A stretch of DNA of 64,000 bases from Adiantum capillus-veneris (lineage: Eukaryota > Streptophyta > Polypodiopsida > Polypodiales > Pteridaceae), in the NCBI GenBank assembly GCA_014529385.2, contig CM043942.1:112564141-112628140 (forward strand), given 5' to 3'. Below are positions 10,474-23,193 of this stretch, one piece after another. Position 1 is the first letter of the stretch. Each line of letters opens with the position of its first letter. Below the pieces are notes generated by a model that was given only the letters and a program-made list of their open reading frames with translations, did not search any database and had not been told where the DNA came from. The translations under genes were made by a program, and so were the position numbers.

Positions 10474-10680
10474 CATTCTCTTTTGTGTTCTTTCTTTGTG
10501 GGTGTGAGTGCAAGAGAGAAAGAGTGAGTCTTCTTTGATTGCACTGCTTTCCAAATCCTAGTCTTCATGGCATCTATGGTTTAACAACTCCATATAGTTT
10601 TTTTTGAGTTCTCTCACAAACTCTCACAGCCATAAGCCCGGTGCTTTCCCTGCAAGACCGCAAATTTCTCGACATATTTT

Positions 10681-10698
10681 TGGTGAACCCGACGCGAA
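10681..10698 (+). other. Primer-binding-site candidate after LTR2
   Basis: TGGTGAACCCGACGCGAA, again 6 bp after the LTR end. Both interiors therefore appear to use the same primer type. Confidence 0.6.
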
Positions 10699-10723
10699 CA
10701 AGCCGGGGTGAGAGTACATAAAG

Positions 10724-13063
10724 ATGGTTAGCAAAGTGGAGTAGCTATATGCTGAAATGAAATAGCTTGAAGACAGATGCAAATGGCTTGAAGAAGAAGA
10801 TCGGATTCAAAAAGCGATTGAAAGCGCTATGCAATCCGTATATAATGAGCTTAATATATTCGAAGGCTATGATCCAGAAGGATATCTTGAGTGCTATGTG
10901 ATAGAGATGAGGCGTCAAGAAATTCCAGAAGCTCGAATGATTACAGCATTTGTTGAACTTGTGAGTGATGATTTCAAGCACCAAGTTCAAGACTATGCAA
11001 GTGTATATGCAAGAAACTAGGGTGAGTTTTCTACAGCTATAACACAGGTATGCTTGGAACATCAAGACCAAGAGATGGAGCAGAGTGGAAGTGAATGTGA
11101 CCAGCTAGAGTTGGTGTCTCCTGTAAGCCATGCAAGTGTCAACACATCCATACAGGCCAATTTAGAAGCAGTAATAGATGCATATCTTTTGCAAGATGAA
11201 AATTTATTGTATGCAGATGAAGCAGACATAGTGCAAGCTATTTATGCACGTTTGGGTCTTGTAACCTTCGTATCTCAAGATAATGACTCTCATGATGCTA
11301 TCCAAGCGCCTGAAACGGCTCAAAGCGACTTAAAGGATGATGCAAACTCGTCGGCTATGATAGATGATTTGGACGCTCCTTTTGATTCGTTTGAAGATGC
11401 ACATGAGTGTATATACAAGGATGAGGATGCTATGGTTTTGACAGAGGATGTGAAGGGAAAACAGGTGGAAGAAGGCTATATTAGTGATGTGCTACAATCT
11501 ACTTTTGAGCAGATCCAGGAACTTTTACCAAGTTTAGAAGAGCCGGATGCCTATACTGAAGACATATACCAGGATGAAGAAGCCATTATTAATGATTTCC
11601 TATGCGAGTTTGATGCATGTGGTACTACCCAAATGGATATGCCTAGCTGCAAAAGTGCTAATTTAGAGGGGGTGATTGAAAATATCTTCCTTTGTGAGTA
11701 TAGCTCTACTAGTAGCATTGCGGATTGTGAAGTACCTCAGTTAGACGAGGTGGAAGAAGAGTGCATTGACATATTAATATGTATGTCTTGTATATATGGA
11801 GTAGCAGATGTGATGCAGACGACTCATGAAATTGTGACTTTTTTAGAGCTAGATGCAGCAAGCTTTCACAATTCCATGGTAGAGGAAGGAATGACAGATG
11901 CAGATTCTCTGCATGAGGATTGGGGTTCTGCAGATGAAGCTATGAATCTTCAAGATTCACAAATCAAAGATAGAAAAGTGTTTGGTTATGCTATACAGGT
12001 TGAAGTGACATTAGAGGATAGAGTAGAAGAGCAAGAAACCTCTTCGGATATGGTCTATGATTGGGGTGATATTTCTTATCTGTGTGAAGATGCAAATAAA
12101 GATGCTTGCCATAAAGTGCCTACTATACAGGGTTCAAAGAAATTCGGTTGCCTGCAGGTATGCAAACAATATCTGAGGCATAAAAGGGATTTAGGTCTTG
12201 TTTCACAGGGTATAAATTGCAAGCAGGTTTGTGAGCATCTATCTGCTATGGATAGGAAGGGTATACATGGTGATTCCTTGAAGCAAGAAGAGGATGCTAG
12301 CTCTATGCTGACACCAGAGTCATGTAATGAAGAAGGGTTCTTCCTAGATGAGTGGAGACATGATTAAGTTGAAGATAATTTAGCGATGAGTCAAAAAGGA
12401 AGAAGGGGTGAAGATATTGTGTCAAAGACTAACTCCAAGGAGGTTTTTGAGCAGTCGGTGACAAGTGACCGGGAGCATACCTACCAGGATGATTTGGAAA
12501 GGGAATTAGACACCATATTTGAGAGGTATGCAAAGTTTCATGCTATAAAGCTGGAGAGGTATTTGGTAAAAGGTGAGAGAATTGATGAGAGGTTTACCAC
12601 GCACATTTCTGAGGTTTCTCTCGATGTTGAGAAAGGCTATCTAGAGGATTCTTTTGAGAATGAAGATGCAGATTCAGACTTCTATGCGAAAGAGGTACAT
12701 ATGGATTTACAAGTTGGTTAGAAGGTTGAAGTGCATTTTCAAAAATCTTTCAAGTATATTACAGGAAGCCTATAAGTGTTTTTTGAAGAGGAGGATGAGG
12801 AACTTATGTCTCTACGTCATGAAGATTTTGCGCATAATGGAGATTTGTTACAGATGTTTTGGAGACAGATATATATAACAATTCCTTCTGATCCGAGAGC
12901 AATTAAAAGATGCGGAGAATCTCAATGCTTAGTACAATACAAGTTTTTGAGTTACCCATATGATCCTGGAGGAGGTCATGGGATGACAGGGGATACAATT
13001 GCTTTCACAAGTTACCATGAGGTTGGCACATGCCAGAGGATGTGCAGGTTTAGAGGGGGTGGA
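10724..13063 (+). pseudogene. Gag-like N-terminus fused to a long acidic protein (pol-less interior)
   Basis: One frame runs from ATG 10724 to the PPT (and on to 13087 inside LTR3) with six in-frame stops: 10742, 10763, 11018, 12365, 12719 and 12773. Residues encoded at about 10850-11060 align with the Gag start of the partner interior (YLECYVIEMRRQEIPEARM against YLREYVKEMELHRVSEGKM). After that the similarity stops. The next ~440 codons (11054-12367) are open and unlike any family I know: strongly acidic, with scattered Cys and recurrent Asp/Glu-Ala pairs. A further ~110 codons (12386-12721) and a short tail follow. No zinc knuckle, protease, RT or integrase is present, so mobility would need proteins from a partner such as the 2887-8611 interior. 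The stop at 11018 sits where the partner has Trp (RNW). Confidence 0.7.
13049..13063 (+). other. Polypurine tract before LTR3
   Basis: Identical to the tract at 8655-8669. The ~50 bp upstream (GGCACATxCC...GGATGTGCAG) is also shared, so both interiors have the same 3' end. Confidence 0.8.
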
Positions 13064-13887
13064 TGTCGTGCTGTGACACGTACATAGTGGGAACTCATGC
13101 TACAAGAGTTATCTTGTAATTTTTTAGATACATAATTATCTTTCCTATAATGTACATATGTATATTTAAGTATAATAATAAGCCTTCTATCTCATCCTAT
13201 TATTTTTCTCAAGGGTAACCTATTCTTACTTTACCATCAGAAAATACTATGGGAAAAGCATCAGTAGCTCCGTCTCTTTAACTTGGGGCAAAAAGCATTG
13301 ATTCTTTATTTCTACTATCTCATTATCATCTCACACACTAGCTAGATCCTATATCTAGGGTAAACTCCAATATATATATATTCTATGTATTTTTCATATT
13401 TTTCTTATATTTCTTTTTAAATAGCTACTAGGAGGGAATCATATCCTAGTGGGACACTAGGTGGCATGATTTCAAAGATACACTTATTTTAATGCATTAT
13501 TGCAAGCATGATTACAAAACTTTGTCAAGGAGCAATGTCATGCTTTCATATGGCATGAGGTGTCCTTTGGAATTAAATGAAAGTTTAGGCTAAGGGGACC
13601 ACAGGAAGACTTTTGCTGCCAGAAATGGACCCTATTGTGATGAATTTTTTACACAAGGTTCCAATCCTAATTGGAAAACAATTTTAAAATGAAAATCATA
13701 GCTAATGAGCTGAATTTTCTGCCCATATTTTTGCTTTTTTATTTGGAGCTACGGTTGAGGAGATATGATCAAAATACTGGACCCAGTCTGCCCACATCAT
13801 GTAGGGACAACTCATTTCCAACTTTTTCAATTCCTATTCACACTGGCTCCTCTCTTCTTGTGTAAACCCTTGGGGGTTCCCTTCACC

Positions 13888-13895
13888 TATAAAAG
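13888..13895 (+). promoter_or_regulatory. LTR3 TATA box
   Basis: TATAAAAG at the position equivalent to the other two LTRs. Confidence 0.75.
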
Positions 13896-14439
13896 GGGAC
13901 CTCTTCTTCCTTGAAAAGGAACTCAAGTATTCAAGCCATTGATGAGAGGAATTCATGAGGGAGTGAGTAGTAACGCCTAATTGTACTTAGCCATTAACAT
14001 AAGCCCAAGCCTACACTTTTTCCTAGAAGAAGACTAGCCATTCTTGCAACAAGCTACCCCTGGAAGATCAACTCTAATCAAAGAAGGTCTTACACTTGGT
14101 GTATCAATCAACGTTGAATTCTCCCCTCTTCTTCTCTCTCCCATCAATAATGGTGCCGAAGGGTTTCAAGTAAGATGTGTTCTACATTGATGTTTTCTTG
14201 ATTTCTTGTTGTTTTCATTTTCATCTCTAATCCAACATATATATATGTATCTACTCTCATCTCCTTAACCAAACCTATCTCTCTCATTCTTAGTAATTCA
14301 TCCTCTCTAGGTTCTCTTTGCTACAGGTACATCTCTCCCCGCAGTATCCTTATTGCCTACGGGCAAGAATAGGGCTTGGGAGGGAAACTTCTCATCTCTT
14401 CACTTCTCTCATATCTACATTTCTCACATACTATCTTAG

Positions 14440-14658
14440 ATGAATAACCCACATGATGATCATTTCTATCGCTTTCACTCTGTACGATCTATTAGAATTA
14501 ATGTATGGATTAGCCGAAAAATACACTTTCAACAACGTATAGTGTTTCTCTTTGGCCCAGAAAGGATTAATGAAATACTTCTATCAGTGGATCTCATCAT
14601 ACTACCTCTCATAGACTATAACTTTTCTTTTGACGTAAGCGTAGTTATCTTGTTATGA
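14440..14658 (+). CDS. Small ORF A, LTR3 copy
   Basis: 72 codons, intact. See 2055-2273. Confidence 0.4.
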   Translation: MNNPHDDHFYRFHSVRSIRINVWISRKIHFQQRIVFLFGPERINEILLSVDLIILPLIDYNFSFDVSVVILL

Positions 14659-14867
14659 ATCAAGAGGATTTGTACACACAATTGATCCCAATCACTAGAC
14701 AAAATATATATATTATGGTAAGCACAAAACTACAATTCCAAAGAACAATTCGTAGCCTATTTGGTCAGTCAAGATTGACTGCCATTAACTCATCTATTAA
14801 CCCTTTCATATTACCCATGATACGATATGACCATAGCCTTGATGTTTTCATCTTCGTATTGTTTTGA
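14655..14867 (+). CDS. Small ORF B, LTR3 copy
   Basis: 70 codons, intact, overlapping ORF A by ATGA. See 2270-2482. Confidence 0.4.
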   Translation: MNQEDLYTQLIPITRQNIYIMVSTKLQFQRTIRSLFGQSRLTAINSSINPFILPMIRYDHSLDVFIFVLF

Positions 14868-15068
14868 CATTCTCTTTTGTGTTCTTTCTTTGTGGGTGTG
14901 AGTGCAAGAGAGAAAGAGTGAGTCTTCTTTGATTGCACTGCTTTCCAAATCCTAGTCTTCATGGCATCTATGGTTTAACTCCTTCATATAGTTTTTTTTG
15001 AGTTCTCTCACAAACTCTCACAGCCATAAGCCCGGTGCTTTCCCGGCAAGATTGCAAATTTCTCGACA

Positions 15069-15072
15069 ACGC
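15069..15072. other. Target-site duplication, right copy (ACGC)
   Basis: Matches 664-667 directly outside the opposite end of the composite. Confidence 0.7.
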
Positions 15073-15249
15073 GTAGGATGTCTTCAGGCTTAATTTGAAG
15101 CACAATTCTTATTGTTTTCATTTGCAGGGCATCCTTAGTCCCTTTTGAGCTCATGTTTCAATTTTCAAATCAATTGGATAGTTAAAACTCAGTTTTTCAG
15201 CTAATCTGTAAAGAACGCTAACTTTAAACTACTGAGTGCAACAGGATCC

Positions 15250-16830
15250 ATGGCAGCCGCTAAGTCACTAGCAAAGAATAAATGAATGACCAACAAAGAT
15301 TAACTAGATGAAGTGGAGCCATTTGTAATACTAGCAGGAACCATAAAGCCCACTACCACTTGGTTACAAAGCAACTTGCTGGAAGCAAACGACGTCAGGA
15401 TATACCAAGGCCTGTTCAAGGACCTAGAAGGCAATTCCATAGAGCTGCCAATAATACCACAGGAACTCAATGAGTTCACGAGAAAGCCAAAAATTGTGTC
15501 TCTCTTGGAAAAGTTGGACTTACACAATTATTTTGAGGCTTTTCCAGCAGGAATTGACATTCAGAGAGTTTGGGAATTCATCACCACAATCAAAGAGAAC
15601 GGCATAGCCAAAGTGACAGATCTGCAAGGAAAGAACAGAGTGATTGTCATCACGCCAGAAGTGGTCGCAAATGCCTTGAACCTCTCTAATGCAGGAGACA
15701 ATGTCAACAAGAGGTGAGAAGAGATAAAGGTATACAAGGAAATCAAGAAGAACTACACCTTCAAGGATGTTGCAAATCCAATGGTGGCAACCATGTGCCA
15801 ACTTTACAACCAATATTTTCATATTTGCACAAAGAGGCCTCAAAAGTACACTGCGCCACCTGCAGCAATTGGAACAACATTCACATGGGCAATGAAGACA
15901 AGTAGGCCAGGAGAGATCGATTATGCGGCGTACCTACAGTACAACATTGTGAGGATGGAAATCCCGAATCCTACATACATTGCAGCAGGGGAGATGCTCA
16001 CAAATGTGATATATGAAGATCTACATGCTAAGGGCTAGTGGCCTCTTCCTCCATCACAGATTGACTGGTTGAAGCTGACAGAAGACAAGGAAGAAGAGCA
16101 ACCTACAACTCCCAGGGTAACCACCAGATTGAAGAGAAAGCTAGAGACAGTGGAAGAAGAGCCTGCTCAACCAAAGAAAGGGAAGAAAGCTACTGTTCAA
16201 ATGCCAGCAAAAGAGACCAAATCCCAGAAGGCTGCTCGGCTAGAGAGACTGATGGAGAGTTTCAGAGCCCAATGAATACTTAAGGGAGATCTAAATGAAT
16301 TATGGAAGCCCTCACTTGAGGCAATGTCTAGATCCTCTCAAAGGACGAATAGGGATCGCTTCGAAGATTACATAAAGATTTTTGAGATCCTAGATGCGGC
16401 GGCTAAGAACATTCTTGTCATACCATTTACTGACGAAGAGGTTGATGATGTAAGGCGGCAGCTGCTAGAAGAGCAGGAAGGGGAAGAAAGAGAGAGGAAA
16501 ACAAAAGCTGGCCGAGACTTCAAAAAGAAGCCATCAACCCCACCATCAAGCCGCGAGTCAAGTCCTCCACCATCATCACCTCCTCCTAGTCCTCCTCAAC
16601 CTTGACAAACTGAGGAGTTGAGCAAATCTGAGAGGCAACAAGACTCCAAGAAAGAGGAGAACAAAGAGAAAGAGAAGAAGATAGAAAGTAAACCAAAGGG
16701 TGAGAAGCAAGATCTTGAGGCAAAAAATTATGGAATATTCTTGGATCTGCTAGCTGTTGGATACACCCGAGAGGAGGCAGATCAGACAACATTTCAATTA
16801 TCAACACCTAAACCAAAAAATCCACATTGA
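15250..16830 (+). pseudogene. Long decayed ORF of the old element, N-terminal part
   Basis: A single frame from ATG 15250 to 16830 with several in-frame stops (two near 15283-15302, then 15715, 16036, 16273 and 16603) but long open blocks between them. The first ~270 codons (15313-16038) form a folded-looking globular region with VIVITPEVVANALNL, which reminds me of plant transposon-derived capsid-like or mobile-domain proteins; I would not name the family. Next come a Lys/Glu-rich basic block, a region with FEDYIKIFEILDAAAKN, and a Ser/Pro-rich stretch (SPPPSSPPPSPP). It is probably the Gag-equivalent of a non-autonomous LTR element. It lies downstream of the palindrome-bearing leader. Confidence 0.55.
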
Positions 16831-17640
16831 GCCCTTGTTTGGTGGAGCTGAAGGAGAATGCAACAGACACCATGGATTTGAAACCACAAGAGGAAGACTG
16901 GGAAGAAGTTACACAAAGACTGCAAGGATTGAGAGCTAGATCAATGGCTAAAGAAATGGAGTACGAAGGGCTGCTGTTGAGTGAAGAAAAGGTGAAATTA
17001 GAAGTGGAAACACTTCAGAAGCAAAACCAGGAGCAGATGCATTGACAAGCACAAATGCAAACTAAGTTAGAAGCAGCACTACAGAAATGTCAAGAGTTAG
17101 AAAATCAAAACCGGGAAAGCAATCAGAAGCTGCTAAACTCTAAAGAGGAATACCAGAAAGTCAGCAATGCTCTTTCTGAAGCTGAGAAGGAAAGGGATGA
17201 GCTAACCCTACAATTGGTGGAAGAGTCTAAGCAAGTGGAGATCTTGAAAGAGGGTAAGGACTGGGCTGAACTCTCATATGAAGCTAGCCAAGATGAGGTA
17301 ATTGAACTCAAGGATCAAATCAATGTAAAAGAGCAAACTATTCAGAGGTTGAGAGCATCGCCGGGCAGAGCAAGAGCTGCAACTGCAACTAGCACGAGCC
17401 AAGAACGAGATGCGTTTGAAGAACAAATGATAGAACTTCAAAAAGAGCTGACGCTTGAAAAGAAGCAGAGAGTGTTGATGATAGAAGGATCAATGGTGAT
17501 ACAAAGCAGATTGGAAGATGAGAACAAATCTTTGAAGGCAGAATTGATGAAGCTTCAGAAAAGACAGGAAAATAATTCAGAGATGCTGCAAATAGAGAAT
17601 GCTGAGATAAAATAGAAGCTAGAAGAAGTTGATAGGGTCA
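16831..17640 (+). pseudogene. Coiled-coil segment of the same decayed ORF
   Basis: Here the open frame shifts by one register: 16827-17045, a stop, then 17055-17615. The product is a long Glu/Lys/Gln/Leu-rich heptad-type coiled coil (QKCQELENQNRESNQKLLNS and onward), about 250 residues. The frame change relative to 15250-16830 is likely an indel. Coiled coils of this kind occur in many structural proteins, so no function is inferred beyond self-association. Confidence 0.5.
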
Positions 17641-18775
17641 ATGAGAACTCAATGATCTATTAGTATCTGTAACAGAACAAGCTCAGATAGAAAAAGACAA
17701 TTTACAGAAGCAGCTAGATGAACTTCAGGGCCAAACAAGTGAAGAACGTCAACAAAGTCAGGGGTCGGCTGCAACAAAAGGAATTGATATAAAGAATGTG
17801 TTAGATCCGGTGGACACCATAATACAAAAGGACATTCCTGAGGGATCATTACAAGAGCCCCGGGATCTGACACAAGAAAAAGAAGACAATCTATAGAAAG
17901 CCATAGAAGCAGTTATAAAGGACACCGCAAAAGAAGCAATGCAGTGGGAGCAGAGGATATTAAATTCGATGACCATTCAGAAATTAGATGCAAATTTCGT
18001 TCGACACGAATGGCTACAACCCTCTCTCCCTATCCTCTTCTCAAATATGAGGCTGCTACAATCAACAAGAGGATCAAAGAGGAGCCCACAGTGCAACTGT
18101 ACAATGAAGATGTCACCAAACCAGAAGGGTTTAAACTCATTGTAGAATCCCAACCAATATGGAGGAAGGCATGGCTCACTAAATACCCTCAGTATTTTGT
18201 TCATTTGGTAGAGGCGCCTAAAATGATCAAAGACAACCTCAGCTTTTGCCCTCTACTAAGGATGCGGACATGGAAGGAGCATGAATTGCTGAACAGAAGC
18301 CACCCCACATGGCCCAACTACCCAAAGCTGCCAGGCTTGACGGCAGGCGAGAGAATGAGTGACCAATACATGGTGAAAACCCTAACGGGTGCCATTAAAT
18401 TGTTCACTGGCTCGCCTGACCTCTCTTGCATTATGCTCAGGAAGATATGTAAAACCCTTCTAGCAGTCTTTGAGGTCTTTTAACCTGGACAAGCCACAGA
18501 CAGCATATTCTTCTTCCAAGATACATATAGATGTGCTTATGACTGTCTGCTCAACCTTCCCATGCGGTGATACATGCCCTCTACCAACGAATAATGTTCT
18601 TGCCCTCATACCACCTCCAGAACTTTGAAGAAGCCTTCTACACTGGCTTCTTCACCATCGATACAGATATATTCGGTCCTACATTACTGGCCTAGCATGC
18701 ACAGTATGAGTCTGTTTTGAAGATGCACGAAAGCCTCCACTAAAGCAGCAACTCTACTGTCATGTCGGGGACGAC
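17641..18775 (+). pseudogene. C-terminal part of the old element's ORF, frame-broken
   Basis: Open blocks in alternating frames. The largest (17944-18483) encodes a Trp/Tyr/Pro-rich globular segment (SQPIWRKAWLTKYPQYFVHL). Coding-like sequence continues to about 18775 (FFFQDTYRCAYDCLLNLP). No pol motif is found. The segment ends just before a purine tract and LTR-like start, as expected for the last coding part of an LTR element. Confidence 0.45.
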
Positions 18776-18782
18776 AGGAACT

Positions 18783-18795
18783 AAGAGGGGGGGAG
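18783..18795 (+). other. Polypurine tract of the old element
   Basis: AAGAGGGGGGGAG directly before TGTTAGTAGGA. Confidence 0.6.
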
Positions 18796-19380
18796 TGTTA
18801 GTAGGAGACTGGCGGAATACAAAAAGAAAGAAATCCTATGTAGCCATTCCCTCATTAAGAAAAAAACCTGTAATTCCATTTGTAAACACTTGGGGCTTGT
18901 AGAAGTTTCCAATTTTGTATATTATTTTTACCAGTAAACTAGACTGAGTAGGATTTTACTTTGGAACATGAGATATTGTATTTGGAAGGTATTTATACCA
19001 AATTTTGACCTTAATGAAAAAACCCTTTGTTCAATTTTATAAAGTGTCCGTGAGAAGCGTATTCTATGTACAAGAGAGAGTGAGAGTTTATCTTGAGGCT
19101 ACGCACACACTGGTGGTCGGAATCGAGTGCGGAGAAGTGCAGCGTGTTGCCCCCGGAGAGAGCTACGTGCCAACATCTACATTGCATGTGTACGGCCCGG
19201 CTTCGCGAGATTGATCTGTGAGCTATTTCTGGTGATTCAATAAGCATACGGTGTCTATTTCTGTATTTCAGCATATCTACACGTTTGTATTGAGTAGAGC
19301 TACACATTATGCACCTTAGTTTTCAGAAACGACGACCTGCAAAAACCTGTTAGACATCCTACGTGATTTTACATCGGGTG
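18796..19380 (+). repeat. Putative 3' LTR of the old element
   Basis: Starts TGTTAGTAGGAGACTGG after a PPT, like the sequence at 51. A weak TATA-like TTTATACC is near 18992. An AGACATCCTACG half-palindrome lies at 19352. The right end is not defined. Confidence 0.4.
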
Positions 19381-20900
<1,520 letters not shown>

Positions 20901-22830
20901 CTAGTAGATGCTCATTCCACCTGGATCCCACACAAAAACACTTGGCATTCCTTGCATCAAAATCTTAATCAAGGTTCCACCTGGTTCCCAAGGAAAACTT
21001 GTAGAGATTCCATATATCAACCTTGCATCAAGAAAACCACCAGTTACTTTGGCATAGACCTGCATGTGCAAATATATCTCCTTCTCCATAGTTGAGACGT
21101 CTCCATTGTTCATTTGTGTCATCAATTCTTGCTTCTTTGACAATTCAACCTTGGTTTGCATCAGCCCTTCAATCACTTCATAAGGCCCTTCACTTTCATC
21201 TTCAACCTCATTTGAAAATGCAACTAAACCAGACTCCTGGATTTCTTTATCCATAAAGAGAAATGCAACATCAGCATCCTTATCACTACTGGTAGTACTA
21301 TCACTACCCTCGTCAGACACTGTGGAATAGTCTTCATCACTAGACTCATCCTCATCATCATAGAGATCCTCCAATCGTTTCCTTGTGTCCATATTATATA
21401 GCTTCTTGGCAGCTGTCTTTCCATAGAGGCTAATCGTACCACGTCTCCAATCTTGAACGGCTCCAAGTGCACGTAACCATGGTCTACCCAGTATAATAGG
21501 ATATGCTCCCAACCCTGCTGGCATCACATGAAAATCAACCATTGCCTTTGCATCATATGCCCCCACTTCTAAGCTCTTTACAACACCCAAACATTTTACT
21601 TTTTGATGGTTTGCCAATTTGATCCGAAAGCCTAACACCCCAGTCATTGTAAGACCCATCTTCTCAACACATGAATGTGTTATGACACATATTTGGGCTC
21701 CACCATCCACATAGCCTTGTCCCAGAATTTTTCTTTTGTGCCACACATCTACTATTGGACAAATATCTGGTAGCTCATCCATTGCCAACACCTTTACTGA
21801 ACCTCTCTCTGGCTCTTTCTCCATTGGGTTAACCATCCTCTTCCACTGTCGCTTTAGCTTAGGCACCATCTCTATAAGCTACGCAAAAGTAACATCTGCT
21901 TTCCTGCTTGTTAGATCCTCCTTCAAGTCATAGCTTAATTGCCCATCCCCTAGTGGAAAATCTGAAACATGAAACTTGCGACGAGCCCTCCTTTTTCTCT
22001 TGGCCTTGACATCTTCGCCTTCATGACTCTTTCCTTCTTCTTACTAGGACCCGGGGCACTTCTTCCTTCCTTTTCCTCCGTGGTCCTCTTCCCAATAGGC
22101 ATCACTAATGCATCCTCTAGCTTTGATGCCTTCTCCAAGGTGACTACACTTATCACTTTTGTCTTTCCCTTTTCCTCCTGGGTTAATCCACTGGTTCCTT
22201 CTTCTCCCTTAATTTCGATGCCATAATCATTTGACCTAGTTGGCACATGTCTTGGCAACGGATACATGTCTCCCCCCATCCTTGGTGGCTTATCTTATTG
22301 CGGGCTGATGTGGCCCAACTCTCCGCAATTATAACATGTGGGCGTTTGCCTCCAAAACCTGCCATTGCTTTGTCCACCACCATTCCTGGGTCTTTCCTCA
22401 CCTCCTGGCTGATTTGCAAACCTTCCTCGACCTCGATTATTTCCCACTTGACCTAGCATGTTTATGCTAAGATTCTTCATTAAATCTACCACTTGCCTCA
22501 TGTCTTGCCTTATCCCATCATCTTGGACTGCTATAGTGACCACTGCTGGCATAACGTGAGGAGTAACAGAAACCACTGGTTCATGATGAACCCCTGGCAT
22601 GCGACCTTGTAAAGAGTCTATATATAGGCTGAAATTGAGACCTCATGGGCAAAGACTCCACTTCTAGCTGGCTCATTTTTCTCAGCTTCCACTCCTTGTT
22701 CCTTGCTACCTCTAGTGCATCTTGATATGTCATAGGCTTCTTTAGCTCCACTCTTCAACGTATATTCTCCCAAAGACCAGCCAAGAACCTGTCCTCCTTC
22801 ATCATGCGGCCACTTGGTGTAATTATATAC
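20901..22830 (-). pseudogene. Gypsy gag-protease relic
   Basis: Read leftwards from about 22830. A Gag C-terminal region is followed by a zinc knuckle (CYNCGELGH...) whose last Cys position is a stop. A Lys/Glu linker (21950-22279) and a frameshift near 21930-21950 come next. Then comes a retropepsin-like domain (20901-21869) with VDGGAQICVITHS (DGG where DTG or DSG is usual) and YPIILGRPWL. The downstream acidic region (DDEDESSDEDYS) precedes where RT should start, but no RT is present. It resembles the protease part of the gypsy relic at 26341-30358 without being a close copy. An in-frame TAG lies just before MVPKLKRQW. Confidence 0.8.
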
Positions 22831-23134
22831 ATGCTACCTGTACTTTCTATTAGAGCTATTAGGGCATGTCCCTCGAACAAGTGTAAAGGAGCTATTGTGA
22901 AGAGATGTTAAGCTGCTATGAATTGCTATAGCTAAAGAAGAGGCAAAGGGGTTCTGTCCACTACATGCATTGTCATGTAGACGTGAATGTGTAGATTTCT
23001 TGTACTCACAAATATAGGCATTGACCAATAAAGACGAGATTATAACCCGGTGGTTCTGATCTCCGTGCACCTCTTCACCGAGGTGTGCGAAAATTCGACA
23101 TGACTAGAGAATGTGAGGTAGTTTACAGTGTGAT

Positions 23135-23193
<59 letters not shown>

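Larger units (their letters stand above)
8670..10674 (+). repeat. LTR2 of the gypsy composite (shared middle LTR)
   Basis: 2,005 bp with TGTCG...CGACA ends. It serves as 3' LTR of the gag-pol interior and as 5' LTR of the pol-less interior. At the diagnostic sites I compared in the ORF A/B region it sides with LTR3 rather than LTR1. Confidence 0.95.
668..15068 (+). mobile_element. Three-LTR composite Ty3/gypsy retrotransposon
   Basis: Three direct ~2-kb LTRs (668-2683, 8670-10674, 13064-15068) each start TGTCG and end CGACA. They separate two interiors: 2684-8669 with gag-protease-RT-RNaseH-integrase, and 10675-13063 with a gag-like/acidic ORF and no pol. Each interior has the same PBS-like start (TGGTGAACCCGA) and the same PPT (TTTAGAGGGGGTGGA). 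A 4-bp duplication (ACGC) flanks the whole unit. LTR2 and LTR3 have equal length (2,005 bp) and are closer to each other than to LTR1. Confidence 0.9.
13064..15068 (+). repeat. LTR3 of the gypsy composite
   Basis: 2,005 bp with TGTCG...CGACA ends, followed by the ACGC target duplication. Very close to LTR2. Confidence 0.95.
51..19380 (+). mobile_element. Old LTR element without recognisable pol, split by the 668-15068 insertion
   Basis: A TGTTAGTAGGA start is seen at 51 and again at 18796. The second copy directly follows a purine tract (AAGAGGGGGGGAG), as at a 3' LTR. Between them, once the inserted gypsy composite is removed, is about 4 kb with one long decayed coding region (15250-18775) that shows no reverse transcriptase or integrase. 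This fits a large non-autonomous LTR retrotransposon. The two presumed LTRs are alike only over their first ~50 bp (including an AGAxATCCTA motif at the same ~33-bp offset), so the pairing is tentative and the outer limits are approximate. The alternative is two fragments of related elements. Confidence 0.4.
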
